Shown in pieces: positions 54,078 to 62,858 of a stretch of 64,000 nt of DNA. The DNA lies in NCBI GenBank assembly GCA_963698275.1, contig CAVOQE010000007.1, forward strand, positions 1 to 64,000. The letters run 5' to 3'. The stretch's first letter is position 1. Every line of letters starts with the position of its first letter. A program made the position numbers and the translations under genes. Below the pieces are notes generated by a model. The model worked only from the letters and a program-made list of their open reading frames with translations, did no database searches and had not been told where the DNA came from. This DNA is from Anderseniella sp963698275. Lineage in GTDB: Bacteria > Pseudomonadota > Alphaproteobacteria > Rhizobiales > Aestuariivirgaceae.

Positions 54078-55622
54078 TCACTGGTCAAACAGTTCCTGCA
54101 GCTTGATGCGCTGGATCTTGCCGGACGGGCCTTTCGGCAGTTCGGTCATGAAATGAATCCGGTCCGGTGACTTGAACGCACCGATCTTCGAGGTGCACAA
54201 TTCAATCAGGTCCTGCTCGCTGACACGGGACTCTGCATTGAGCGCAACGCCTGCTTCAATGCGCTGGCCATAGCGTGCACAGGCACAGGCAAAGGCGGCT
54301 GCTTCAATGACGTCCGGATGGGCATAGAGCGCCTCGTCCACCTCGCGCGGTGCAATGTTCTCACCCCCCTTGATGATCAGTTCCTTGAGCCTGCCGGTGA
54401 TGAACACATAGCCGTCTTCGTCCATGCGCCCCAGATCACCGGTGCGCAGCCACCCGTCGCCGGTCAGTGCGGCGGCGGTGGCTTCCGGGTTGTTGAGATA
54501 GACCCGCATGACATTGGGCCCGCGCACCAGCACCTCGCCTTCCACACCGGCGGCTACTTCGCGCTGGCTGTCATCGGCAATCATCACCTCATTGCCGATT
54601 GCCAGGCCCGGTGAGCCGATTTTGCGGTCTCCCGGCGGCAGCGGGTTCGACAGGATCTGCGCGGCGGTTTCGGTCAGGCCCATGGTTTCGATGATGGGAA
54701 GCCCGAATTTTGTTTCAAACGCTTCATGCACATCGGGAGACAGGGGCGCTGATGCCGAGCGACCAAACCGCAGGCCGGGAATGTCGGCCGGATTGGCTGC
54801 CGCGGTTTCCACGTCATGCAGCAGGTAGGAAATCTGCGTCGGCACCACTGAAAACCAGGTGCAGGCATGATCGCGGATGGTGGACCAGAACGAGGATACG
54901 GAAAATTTCGGCGGGATGACCACTCCTCCGCCGGACACCAGCGGTCCCATCACGGTCACGCACAGACCGTTGATGTGATACAGAGGCAGCACGCACAAGG
55001 CCCGGTCCAAAGGTGTCAGCTGATGTGCCAGAACAGCATTCAAGCCCCCCGCCAGCATACTTGATTGCCGCAGCACGACACCCTTCGGCCGGCCTGTGGT
55101 GCCGGAGGTGTACATCAGCAGGCCATCATCATCATGTGCCAGCGGGGCCAGGTCCGCCGCATCGTGGCAGATTCTGAAAAACTCTTCGTCAACCAGAATG
55201 GTTCGTGGCGGGTCGTCTCTGGTTTCCAGGGCCTTTGCAACCAGGTCCCGCGTGTGCTGCTGGGCCAGGACCAGCCGCGCAGACGAATGCGACAGCACAT
55301 AGGAAATCGTGTCATTACCGGCCACCAGGTTGATGGCGGTGGCCAGATAGCCACCATACATGATGCCCAGAATCGAGATCGCTGATGCAGGCCCGTTGGT
55401 GAGCGCATAAGCAACCGCTTCACCCGGTTTGACATCGTGCCGGGCGATCCGGGCGGCAACTGCACAACACTGGTCGCGAAGCTCGCGGTAGCTGGTTGTT
55501 CTGCCGGTTGCCGGATCGGTGAGAAAGGTGGCATCCGGCGTCGTGCCGGCGCGCAGGTCGATCAGCCCGCGAACCGAAAGGCCGCTGATCTGCCCGGAAT
55601 CGACTGGGGCTGGATGGTTCAT
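54078..55622 (-). CDS. AMP-forming acyl-CoA ligase, SauT-like
   Basis: A protein of 514 residues. ANL motifs are the P-loop MYTSGTTGRPKGVVLRQ, LPLYHINGLCVTVMGPL, ETMGLTETAAQILSNPLPPG, GWLRTGDLGRMDEDGYVFITGRLKELIIKGGENIAPREVDE in outline, and the C-terminal LPKGPSGKIQRIKL lysine. It activates a carboxylate with ATP and CoA. Its start overlaps the stop of an acylating-aldehyde-dehydrogenase gene by four bases. Ligase plus acylating dehydrogenase next to a dedicated importer is the arrangement of sulfoacetate degradation (SauT and SauS), where sulfoacetate becomes sulfoacetaldehyde. The substrate is inferred from arrangement only. Confidence 0.85.
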   Translation of the reverse strand: MNHPAPVDSGQISGLSVRGLIDLRAGTTPDATFLTDPATGRTTSYRELRDQCCAVAARIARHDVKPGEAVAYALTNGPASAISILGIMYGGYLATAINLVAGNDTISYVLSHSSARLVLAQQHTRDLVAKALETRDDPPRTILVDEEFFRICHDAADLAPLAHDDDGLLMYTSGTTGRPKGVVLRQSSMLAGGLNAVLAHQLTPLDRALCVLPLYHINGLCVTVMGPLVSGGGVVIPPKFSVSSFWSTIRDHACTWFSVVPTQISYLLHDVETAAANPADIPGLRFGRSASAPLSPDVHEAFETKFGLPIIETMGLTETAAQILSNPLPPGDRKIGSPGLAIGNEVMIADDSQREVAAGVEGEVLVRGPNVMRVYLNNPEATAAALTGDGWLRTGDLGRMDEDGYVFITGRLKELIIKGGENIAPREVDEALYAHPDVIEAAAFACACARYGQRIEAGVALNAESRVSEQDLIELCTSKIGAFKSPDRIHFMTELPKGPSGKIQRIKLQELFDQ

Positions 55623-57052
55623 TTGCCGGCCTGCTGCCAGTAATCTGAAAAGATATCGTCAACCGCCGGTTCGTTCACCGCGATGGTGCGCACCACCTTG
55701 GTGGTATTCATGAAATGGCGATAGTTGAGATTGTCGTCTATGGAATTGCCGCCCCAGCTGCCGCAGCCCATCGACAGGGAAAACGGCATGCCATTGTCAA
55801 ATGATCCGCCGGTGGCAAAGCAGTGCGCCTGATTGACGATGACCCGGCAGGTCGCCATCTCCAGCCCCATGCCGACTGCTCGCGTATCGTCGGCTGTGTG
55901 CAGTCCAATCGAGTGGCCGGCACCCTGATGCGCCAGAATTCTTGCGCTGAGCTGTTTCGCGGCCTCGAAATCACCGGCACGATAGACCGAAAGCACCAGA
56001 GACAGCTTTTCCCCTGACTCCGGGTGATCAGGACCAATGCCGTCTGCCGGCACCATCAGGAAACGCGCATTGGCAGCGTCGGCGACCTCTATGTCGGCGA
56101 CATCGATAACCCGGTCAATATCATGGGCAATCATGTGCCGGTTCAGCTTGCCGCCCTGAAACAGCGCCGACTTGAGCTTGTCAGCCATAGCGCCGCGCAG
56201 CATGCGGCCGCCTGCCGCTTCGAGTTCTGCGATGAACGCGTCATAGATTGCATCGACCACCACCAGCACGTTTTCCGATGAGCATGATGTGGCATTGTCG
56301 AATGTTTTCGATGCGGCAATCTTGCGCGCCGCGTCAGCCAGGTCCGCGGTTTCATCGACGATCACGGTGACATTGCCGGCCCCGACGCCGATTGCCGGTG
56401 TGCCGGAAGAGTAGGCCCGGCGCACATTGTCCTGGCTGCCGGTGACCACCAGCAGGTCGGTGGTTTCCATCAGGCGCTGGGTCTTCACCTTGGACGACGG
56501 CGCCGGCACCATCTGCACCAGGTCATGGTCAAGGCCGATCTTGTCGAACTCGGCGTGAATGTAGCCGAGCAGTTTTTCGCATACCTCGACACCTTTTGGT
56601 GACGGTGACAGGATAATGGCATTGCCGCACTTCAGCGCGTTGACCACATTGTTGACCGGTGTCGCCACCGGGTTGGTCGACGGCACGACGGCACCGATGA
56701 CGCCAATGGGCCGGGCAATCTCGGTTATGCCGCGAGCCGGATCGTCGGACACGATGCCGTGTGTTCTCGCATGCTTGATGTCGCGCAACAGACCGAGGGT
56801 CTTGCGGTGGTTCTTGGTAATCTTGTCGGCCACATTGCCCAAGCCGGTGGTTGCAACCGCCATGGCGGCCAGTTCGGCATTGCGGTCAGGTTGCATCAGC
56901 GCCCAGGCCGCAGCCAGTGCCGCAGTGTCGTAGCGGGCCTGGTCGGCACCTGCCTCGAATTTGACTTGCGCAGCCCGCGCCCGGTCCACAATCGCATCAA
57001 TGATGGCTTCTTCATCTGTAGGTGGTGCCGGAAAGGCGACTTGGCTTGACAT
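55619..57052 (-). CDS. CoA-acylating aldehyde dehydrogenase, SauS-like
   Basis: A protein of 477 residues of the acylating ALDH branch. Marks are GVIGAVVPSTNPVATPVNNVVNALKCGNAIILSPSP in outline, the nucleotide-binding VVTGSQDNVRRAYSSGTPAIGVGAGNV in outline, and the catalytic cysteine in FDNATSCSSENVLVV near residue 250. Late blocks include HQGAGHSIGLHTAD and MGCGSWGGNSIDDNLNYRHFMN. It interconverts an acyl-CoA and its aldehyde with NAD(P). With the SauT-like ligase overlapping downstream and TctABC upstream, it fits reduction of an imported acid to its aldehyde, as in sulfoacetate use. No sulfoacetaldehyde acetyltransferase (Xsc) gene is seen in the window. Confidence 0.88.
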   Translation of the reverse strand: MSSQVAFPAPPTDEEAIIDAIVDRARAAQVKFEAGADQARYDTAALAAAWALMQPDRNAELAAMAVATTGLGNVADKITKNHRKTLGLLRDIKHARTHGIVSDDPARGITEIARPIGVIGAVVPSTNPVATPVNNVVNALKCGNAIILSPSPKGVEVCEKLLGYIHAEFDKIGLDHDLVQMVPAPSSKVKTQRLMETTDLLVVTGSQDNVRRAYSSGTPAIGVGAGNVTVIVDETADLADAARKIAASKTFDNATSCSSENVLVVVDAIYDAFIAELEAAGGRMLRGAMADKLKSALFQGGKLNRHMIAHDIDRVIDVADIEVADAANARFLMVPADGIGPDHPESGEKLSLVLSVYRAGDFEAAKQLSARILAHQGAGHSIGLHTADDTRAVGMGLEMATCRVIVNQAHCFATGGSFDNGMPFSLSMGCGSWGGNSIDDNLNYRHFMNTTKVVRTIAVNEPAVDDIFSDYWQQAGK

Positions 57053-57095
57053 GACTACGAGGTCCTGGCTTCGAAGGTGATTGGTCCGGGTGTTT

Positions 57096-57128
57096 TTGAA
57101 GGCGGAGCGAAACAGGCTCCGCCTTCAA
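57096..57128. terminator. Hairpin between tctC and the dehydrogenase gene
   Basis: TTGAAGGCGGAGC (57096-57108) pairs perfectly with GCTCCGCCTTCAA (57116-57128) around a seven-base loop. Read leftward after tctC it lacks a U run, so it may stabilise the tctC mRNA rather than end the transcript. Confidence 0.6.
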
Positions 57129-57151
57129 AGATCGTGGTTGTCGGTATGGAG

Positions 57152-58120
57152 TTACAGTCCCTTCAGCAGTTCTTTCAGAACCGCCTCACGGTCTGCCCAC
57201 ATTTTCTGCACTTCCTCCCGGTTCATTATTTTCATCGGCGAACCGCCGGCTTTCATGCGCTTGGCAACGCGTTCATGGGCAAACATCATCGGTACCTGCT
57301 TGGCCAGCTTGTCGATGACTTCAGGAGGTGTTCCCTTGGGCACCATCAGGCCGCGGAAATTGACCGATGAGTTGTCTACATCAAGGCCTGTTTCCTTCAG
57401 TGTCGGCACATCCTTGATGAACTCGTTACGCTCCAGATCGGCAACCCCGAGTATCTTGACGTTACCGGCCTCGCGGGCGCGGAACGCGTCAGACAGGTTA
57501 TTGATGCCGGCCAGGACTTCACCGCCGATCACTGCCTTCATGGCAGCTGCGCCGCCGCCTTTTGTCGGGACGTAAGCCAGCTTGCATTCACATGCCTTTT
57601 CGATCTGCAGTGCTGCAATATGGTGGCCGACAAACAGGCCGGCACCGGAGGTTGTGGTCTTGCCGGGATTGGCCTTGGCGAAATCGATCAGGTCCTGCAT
57701 GGAGTTGAACTTGCTGTCCTTGCCGACAACGACAACGGCCGGGTCGGAACCCCAGTTGGCAATTGGCTCAAACGAGTCAGCGGAGTATTTCACACCCCCC
57801 TTGATCGACTGTGCGATGAAGTGGGGGATGTTGTAGGCCGACATGGTGTAGCCGTCTGCCGTGGCTTCTGTGGCAAACCAGTTCCAGCCCTTGCGGCCGC
57901 CGGCACCGGGCTTATTCAGAATGTAGATCGGCTGGCCGAGAATGTCCTCATTGCCGGCCACCATGGTCACGATGCGTGCCTGAAAGTCGGTCGCACCGCC
58001 TGCGCCGTAGGATACGGCGACGCCGATCGGGCGGTCCGGATATTCACCGGCAAATGACCCGGTTGCTGCAACCGCCAGGGTGGCGGCTGCCAGAGCGGCT
58101 GTTTTAAAAAGTCTCTTCAT
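57152..58120 (-). CDS. tctC: Tripartite tricarboxylate-type transporter binding protein (TctC-like)
   Basis: A protein of 322 residues of the Bug family. Residues 1-24 are a signal peptide (ALAAATLAVAATGSFAG). Then come YPDRPIGVAVSYGAGGATDFQARI, LNKPGAGGRKGWNWFA, DLIDFAKANPGKTTTSGAG, and the late VDNSSVNFRGLMVPKGTPPEV. It binds a carboxylate in the periplasm for TctA and TctB, whose genes lie just upstream in the same transcript. Together with the SauS/SauT-like pair this suggests a small acidic substrate such as sulfoacetate. The gene is normal in length. Confidence 0.93.
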   Translation of the reverse strand: MKRLFKTAALAAATLAVAATGSFAGEYPDRPIGVAVSYGAGGATDFQARIVTMVAGNEDILGQPIYILNKPGAGGRKGWNWFATEATADGYTMSAYNIPHFIAQSIKGGVKYSADSFEPIANWGSDPAVVVVGKDSKFNSMQDLIDFAKANPGKTTTSGAGLFVGHHIAALQIEKACECKLAYVPTKGGGAAAMKAVIGGEVLAGINNLSDAFRAREAGNVKILGVADLERNEFIKDVPTLKETGLDVDNSSVNFRGLMVPKGTPPEVIDKLAKQVPMMFAHERVAKRMKAGGSPMKIMNREEVQKMWADREAVLKELLKGL

Positions 58121-58171
58121 AGTGTCTTCCTCCCAGAAGTTTCTTGGTTAGTTCCTTTGGTATTGGCCATA

Positions 58172-58633
58172 TCAAAAGAGGATTCCCCTTGGTGTGTGGA
58201 CCTGCAGGACCACGGCGAAAAGGGTATAGATGACGGCCATGAAAGCGGCCGTCACAAGGGCCCGCTTGATCCAGTCCTTGACGCTGGACCAGGAAGCGGG
58301 GTCGTAAAAACTGTAAATGGTGAAAAAGGCCAATGTGGACCCGAGATAGAACCCGAGATGCTTGGCACCGAAAAATACATACAGCAGCATGACCGCCAGG
58401 CCAGGCGCCAGGTTCTTCAGCGTTTCGACGGAAATGCCCCGGCCAACCTTCGACATGCCGGTCACCGCCCGGATCAGGTTCCAGATGGCTAGGATGATGA
58501 ACACCACCGAGATGACCCGGGGAAACAGGAAGGCTTCGGCCGGTTGTTCGGTAAAGCTCAGCCAGGTGACCACAGAGGCAAGCACGAAGATGGCAAAACC
58601 TGGCACAATGTGTTGCAGGCGATGCGAGGTCAT
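58172..58633 (-). CDS. tctB: Tripartite tricarboxylate-type transporter small membrane subunit (TctB-like)
   Basis: A protein of 153 residues. The ATG at 58633 overlaps the tctA stop by four bases; the frame upstream of this is a shadow of tctA. Four hydrophobic segments are visible (IVPGFAIFVLASVVTWLSF, FPRVISVVFIILAIWNLI, LAPGLAVMLLYVFFGAKHLGFYLGS in outline, and LVTAAFMAVIYTLFAVVL), the usual TctB layout. It assists the large permease in proton- or sodium-driven uptake. Confidence 0.92.
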   Translation of the reverse strand: MTSHRLQHIVPGFAIFVLASVVTWLSFTEQPAEAFLFPRVISVVFIILAIWNLIRAVTGMSKVGRGISVETLKNLAPGLAVMLLYVFFGAKHLGFYLGSTLAFFTIYSFYDPASWSSVKDWIKRALVTAAFMAVIYTLFAVVLQVHTPRGILF

Positions 58634-60153
58634 TTCGCTTCCCTCCCAACCGGTTCCGCAGCAGCTGATTTGTCGCCCGCCAGCATGTTGTGCCAGAACG
58701 AATAGGCAATCGAGGCAACCACCAGGGCAATCAGGACAATGTTCAGCGTGCCGGTGAAGAAGTAGACCCATGGACCATCCTGCGCGGCTGCCAGCGTCAT
58801 GCCCTGGGTGAAATTGTCTCCGGCAATCGGACCCAGGATAAGTCCCAGCACCAGCGGTGCGGCGGAGAACCCGAATTTTTCCAGGACGAACATGCCGATA
58901 CCCAGCGCCAGCATGATATGTACGTCGCCTACCGACTGTCCGACGGAGTAAGACCCGAACACCGCCAGCACCAGCACCCCGGCTGCCATGATGGGCGCTG
59001 GTGCGCGGGCGATTTTGGCAGCCCAGCCGGCAATCATGATGCCGAAGATCACCATCAGAACCTGTCCGATCAGCATGGAGTTGATGAACGTCCACACCAC
59101 TTCAGGATGTTTTTCGAAAATATCCGAACCGGGAAAGATCTCCTTGATCAGCAGGCCGCCAAGCAGCACTGCCGCTGTCGGGCTGCCGGGTATTGACAGT
59201 GTCAGAAGCGGCACCAGCGACGGGCCAACCATGGCATTGTTGGCAGATTCCGCAGCCACCAAACCTTCGGGATGACCGGTGCCGAACTTCTCTCGCTGCG
59301 GTGACATCTTGCGCGACTGGTCATAGGCAACCAGCCCGGCAATCTGGCCGCCGACACCGGGAATGAGCCCGATGATGGAACCGACCACCGTGCCGATGGA
59401 CAGGGCGCGACCGTATTTTGTGAGCTCGCGCATCGACGCGGCCAGTTTCTGCCTGGGCACTTCAAGCGCTTCAACAAGCGCATCGACGCGGCCCTTTGCC
59501 ATCATGTCCAGCACCTGGGGAATGGCGAACAGGCCGATGAGGGCCGGAATGATGCCAATACCGCCCCCCAGTGCATCGGCAAAGATGAACCGCTCGGTGC
59601 CCTGGATCTCATCATATCCGATGGTCGACAGCCACAGCCCGATACAGCCCGACAACAGGCCCTTGACGAATGATTTCGAGTCCAGTGAGCCAATCACCGT
59701 CACGCCCAGTATGGCAATCCAGAACACGTGTGGTGTCTGGATTTTCAATACCCATTGCGCCAGCACCGGCGTCAGGAAAATCAGCAGCAGAATGCCGATG
59801 ACCCCGCCGACGCCCGATGACAGGAACGACAGATGCAACGCTCTGGCGCCTTCGCCGCGCTTGGCCATTTCATTGCCGTCAAGTGCTGTTGCTATGTTGG
59901 CAGGCGCGCCCGGTATCTTGAGGAGGATGGCACTGACCGCGCCGCCTGCGACCGTTGATGTGTAGGCAGCGCCCAGCAGAACCAGGCCATGGGTTGCCGA
60001 CATGTGGAAGGTGAACGGGATCAGCAGCGCCACCGCCATTGTCGGCGACAGCCCGGGCGTCGCGCCCAGGATCAGGCCGCCAATGGTGCCGCCGAGCAGC
60101 AACATGAATGCCCACGGTTCAAACACACCGCCAAAATAATTCAGGAACTCCAT
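58630..60153 (-). CDS. tctA: Tripartite tricarboxylate-type transporter large membrane subunit (TctA-like)
   Basis: A protein of 507 residues with about eleven transmembrane segments. TctA marks are GATPGLSPTMAVALLIPFTFHMSATHGLVLLGAAY in outline, AVSAILLKIPGAPANIATALDG, SIIGLIPGVGGQIAGLVAYDQSRKMS and a central PSLVPLLTLSIPGSPTAAVLLGGL. It is the ion-coupled channel of the system. It heads the leftward tctABC-sauS-sauT-like operon and is divergent from a LacI-family regulator with an operator-like site between. Confidence 0.95.
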   Translation of the reverse strand: MEFLNYFGGVFEPWAFMLLLGGTIGGLILGATPGLSPTMAVALLIPFTFHMSATHGLVLLGAAYTSTVAGGAVSAILLKIPGAPANIATALDGNEMAKRGEGARALHLSFLSSGVGGVIGILLLIFLTPVLAQWVLKIQTPHVFWIAILGVTVIGSLDSKSFVKGLLSGCIGLWLSTIGYDEIQGTERFIFADALGGGIGIIPALIGLFAIPQVLDMMAKGRVDALVEALEVPRQKLAASMRELTKYGRALSIGTVVGSIIGLIPGVGGQIAGLVAYDQSRKMSPQREKFGTGHPEGLVAAESANNAMVGPSLVPLLTLSIPGSPTAAVLLGGLLIKEIFPGSDIFEKHPEVVWTFINSMLIGQVLMVIFGIMIAGWAAKIARAPAPIMAAGVLVLAVFGSYSVGQSVGDVHIMLALGIGMFVLEKFGFSAAPLVLGLILGPIAGDNFTQGMTLAAAQDGPWVYFFTGTLNIVLIALVVASIAYSFWHNMLAGDKSAAAEPVGREAK

Positions 60154-60252
60154 TGGTCCTGTTTCTTCCCTGTTGTTCCGGTTTTGTAAAACCGGTTGCC
60201 GGTTACATCCGGCTTACCCCTTTTCTAAAAAGCTAGCTGATGAAAACAAAAA

Positions 60253-60266
60253 TGCAAACGTTTTCA
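60253..60266. promoter_or_regulatory. LacI-family operator-like palindrome
   Basis: TGCAAACGTTTTCA is a near-perfect palindrome centred on CG, the form bound by LacI/GalR-type regulators. It lies 21 bases before the LacI start (60288) and about 100 bases upstream of tctA, in the shared promoter region, so it probably controls both. Confidence 0.6.
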
Positions 60267-60287
60267 TTTTGTGATAAATTTTGCTCC

Positions 60288-61319
60288 ATGAGGTACCCGA
60301 GATCCAGAAAAGGCGCGCCGGGAATTGTCGAAGTGGCAGCCCGTGCCGGGGTTTCGATTGCCACGGTATCACGCACTTTCAGCCAGCCCGGCATGGTGCG
60401 TGCGCCGACACGGGTACGCATTGAACAGGCCGCAGATGAGCTCGGTTACATCCGCAACCGCGCCGCCGGCGCCTTGCACAACCGGTTCTCCGGTACGCTC
60501 GGCCTGGTGGTGCCGACCATCGACAATGCCATTTTTGCCGAACTGATCGAGGCGTTTTCTGCCCGCCTGCGTGATTTTGACCGGACCATGCTGATTGCAG
60601 CGCACGGTTATGATCTTGATCTGGAAGTTGCCATTGTGCGCTCCTTGCTGGAACGGCGCATCGATGGCATCGCGCTGGTTGGTTTCGACCATGCCCCGGT
60701 TTCAATGAACATGCTGCAGCAGCGTGATGTCCCGGTCATATCGGTTTGGAATTTTCGCGATGTCAGCGATATTCCCTGTGTCGGGGCAGACAATGTCGCT
60801 GCAGCCCGCACGGTGGTTCGCCATGTGCTTGATCTCGGGCATCGCGATATTGCGCTGTTGTTCCCTGACGTCGCTTCAAATGACCGGGCGCGGGACAGGA
60901 TGAACGGCGTCATGGACGAACTGCGCCAGGCAGGCATAACCATCACGCCGGACCGGTTGATCTCCTGCCCGTACGATATCGGTGAGGCAAAACGGCTGGT
61001 GCGCGGCCTTGTATCCGGCACGAGCCGCCCTACGGCTATCGTGTGCGGAAACGACATCATCGCCCATGGCGCGTGCTATGCCTGTTATGCCGAAGCAGTG
61101 CGCATACCGGATGACATCTCGATTGTCGGCATCGGTGATTTCAGAGGCTCCGCCCATCTGGAACCGGGCCTGACCACGATACGGATGCCGGCCCGCCGCA
61201 TCGGCCGTATCGCCGCCGTCACCCTGGTCGAGATGAGCGACACCGGCAGGCCGCCGGATCCGTTCAACCGGAAGGTTGAAATCGAACTCAAGGACCGTGG
61301 CTCGACCATCGCAATTTAG
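60288..61319 (+). CDS. LacI/GalR-family regulator
   Basis: A protein of 343 residues from the ATG at 60288 (MRYPRSRKGAPG). An in-frame start at 60240 would place the operator-like palindrome inside the coding sequence and is less likely. The LacI helix-turn-helix and hinge (IVEVAARAGVSIATVSRTFSQPGMV, then RIEQAADELGYIRNRAAGAL) cover about residues 14-65. The periplasmic-binding-like effector domain follows (GTLGLVVPTIDNAIFAELIEAF, CVGADNVAAARTVVRHVLDLGHRDIAL in outline, GIGDFRGSAHLEPGLTTI). It probably represses the divergent tctABC operon until the imported acid or a derivative binds. Confidence 0.93.
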   Translation: MRYPRSRKGAPGIVEVAARAGVSIATVSRTFSQPGMVRAPTRVRIEQAADELGYIRNRAAGALHNRFSGTLGLVVPTIDNAIFAELIEAFSARLRDFDRTMLIAAHGYDLDLEVAIVRSLLERRIDGIALVGFDHAPVSMNMLQQRDVPVISVWNFRDVSDIPCVGADNVAAARTVVRHVLDLGHRDIALLFPDVASNDRARDRMNGVMDELRQAGITITPDRLISCPYDIGEAKRLVRGLVSGTSRPTAIVCGNDIIAHGACYACYAEAVRIPDDISIVGIGDFRGSAHLEPGLTTIRMPARRIGRIAAVTLVEMSDTGRPPDPFNRKVEIELKDRGSTIAI

Positions 61320-61347
61320 GTTTGAAAGGCTCGGTTATGTCACGGGC

Positions 61348-62853
61348 TCAAAACGCCGGACCGTTTGGCCCCAGGCGCACGCCCTTGCGAAGCCGTGTGA
61401 ATGGAATCCGGTCGAGCTGGCACGGATTGGCACCCGGGCTTTCTGCAAAGATCACGGTTTCGGCGATCGGTTCATAGTCGGCCAGGAAGTGCACGGCGCT
61501 TTTCACAACCACGATCGCTTGTTCGGTTGGGTCGATACCCATATGGGCGAAGATGGCCTGATCTGCATTCTGGGTACGGTTAGACCCGACAACAACCGTC
61601 ACGTCACAGTCCCGGTCGAGCACCCTGAGCGCTGCCATCGGCCCGAGATTGGCCTGTGCCTTGCCATACATCGGTCCGGTGAAGGTAAACTGCCCGTCCG
61701 ACAGGGCTTCAACGCGGACCCTGGCTTTGAACGGGCCGGTGCCAAGCTGTGGAAACCTGCCGCCGATGGCCACGTCAATTTCGGCACCCTTGCCCGCTGC
61801 ATGGGCAATGCCTGCAGTTTCAGGATCCCACAGCATGCCGATGATGGCCTTTTGTGCGCCGCCATCGACAAGGGCCGCCAACACACCGGTTGTATCGCCG
61901 GTGGCGCCTGCGCCGGGATTGTCCTGGGCATCGGCGATCAGTACCGGCTTTGATGCGCTGCCTGCCAACCGGCCGGCTTTGGCCACGGCGTCGGTTGCCG
62001 GGACCAGCGGGTTGTGCAGGTCGTCTTCAGCCGCCTGCAGTGCTGTTATCATCGTATCAGCTGCATCATCCACCGCCTGCTGATCAGTGCCGTAGGCAAA
62101 CACCGAACAGCCGCAATCAGCGACATCGGCCGGCGGGAAACCGAACACAAAATCCACCGAACTCACAGTGTCGGACGTCATGCCCGGCAACATGGCATAC
62201 AGCCTGCCGCCCGGTTCGCGCCGGGTCGACTGGGCCTGAATCGGAATGATGTAGTCCAGTTGCCGCCAGGCTTTGGCGAACGGGGTTCCGCGGGCCAGTT
62301 CCTCGCGCAGCAATTTTCGCGCCCGCGCGCCGGTGTCGGCCATGTCGACATGCGGATAGGTGCGATAGATGGCAACCGATGAGGCCCGGTCAAAGAAATC
62401 GCGGGACATGTTGCCGTGCAGGTCGAGGCTGACGGCGATCGGCAATGCCGGTCCGGTGACCTGTCTTATGCGGCGCAACAGTTCAGCCTCGCCGTCCTCA
62501 TGCGACTGGGTGACCATGGCGCCATGCAGGTCCAGATAGACACCATCAATGTCACCGGCCTGTGTCACACCCTCCACGATCATGGCGGCGATGCGGTCAA
62601 AGGCATCATCGGTGACGTAGCCACCGGGTTCGGCAAAGGTCCACAGGATCGGGACAATGTCGAAATCTTCCGCCTCGTCCAGAAATCCACCCATGGGCAG
62701 GTTGAGGCCTGACAGTGTTTCGATGACCTCGGGGCCGAACTTCATGGCGGGCCATGCGCCGCCTTCCCTGAAGGTTTCGAACGGCGTTGGTATCGGGGCA
62801 AAGGTATTGGTTTCGTGCTGGAAACCGGCAACTGCAATGCGCGGGCGCTTCAT
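61348..62853 (-). CDS. M81-family metallopeptidase (MlrC-like)
   Basis: A protein of 501 residues. The ATG at 62853 has GGGAAGG nine bases upstream; an ATG at 62862 has no such spacing. MlrC/M81 marks are RIAVAGFQHETNTFAP at the start, DGVYLDLHGAMVTQSHEDGEAELL with metal-ligand Asp-x-His, VSLDLHGNMSRDFFDRA, RTYPHVDMADTGARA, and the second domain VLIADAQDNPGAGATGDTTGVLAAL. The type member of the family acts in microcystin breakdown, but most bacterial relatives sit with amide or dipeptide catabolism. It follows an amidase gene by five bases, so both probably attack one amide substrate. It ends tail to tail with the LacI gene. Confidence 0.9.
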   Translation of the reverse strand: MKRPRIAVAGFQHETNTFAPIPTPFETFREGGAWPAMKFGPEVIETLSGLNLPMGGFLDEAEDFDIVPILWTFAEPGGYVTDDAFDRIAAMIVEGVTQAGDIDGVYLDLHGAMVTQSHEDGEAELLRRIRQVTGPALPIAVSLDLHGNMSRDFFDRASSVAIYRTYPHVDMADTGARARKLLREELARGTPFAKAWRQLDYIIPIQAQSTRREPGGRLYAMLPGMTSDTVSSVDFVFGFPPADVADCGCSVFAYGTDQQAVDDAADTMITALQAAEDDLHNPLVPATDAVAKAGRLAGSASKPVLIADAQDNPGAGATGDTTGVLAALVDGGAQKAIIGMLWDPETAGIAHAAGKGAEIDVAIGGRFPQLGTGPFKARVRVEALSDGQFTFTGPMYGKAQANLGPMAALRVLDRDCDVTVVVGSNRTQNADQAIFAHMGIDPTEQAIVVVKSAVHFLADYEPIAETVIFAESPGANPCQLDRIPFTRLRKGVRLGPNGPAF

Positions 62854-62858
62854 TCGAC

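Noticed and set aside
57081..57575. A 164-codon plus-strand frame opposite tctC
   Set aside because: Complementary-strand shadow of a clearly conserved binding-protein gene.
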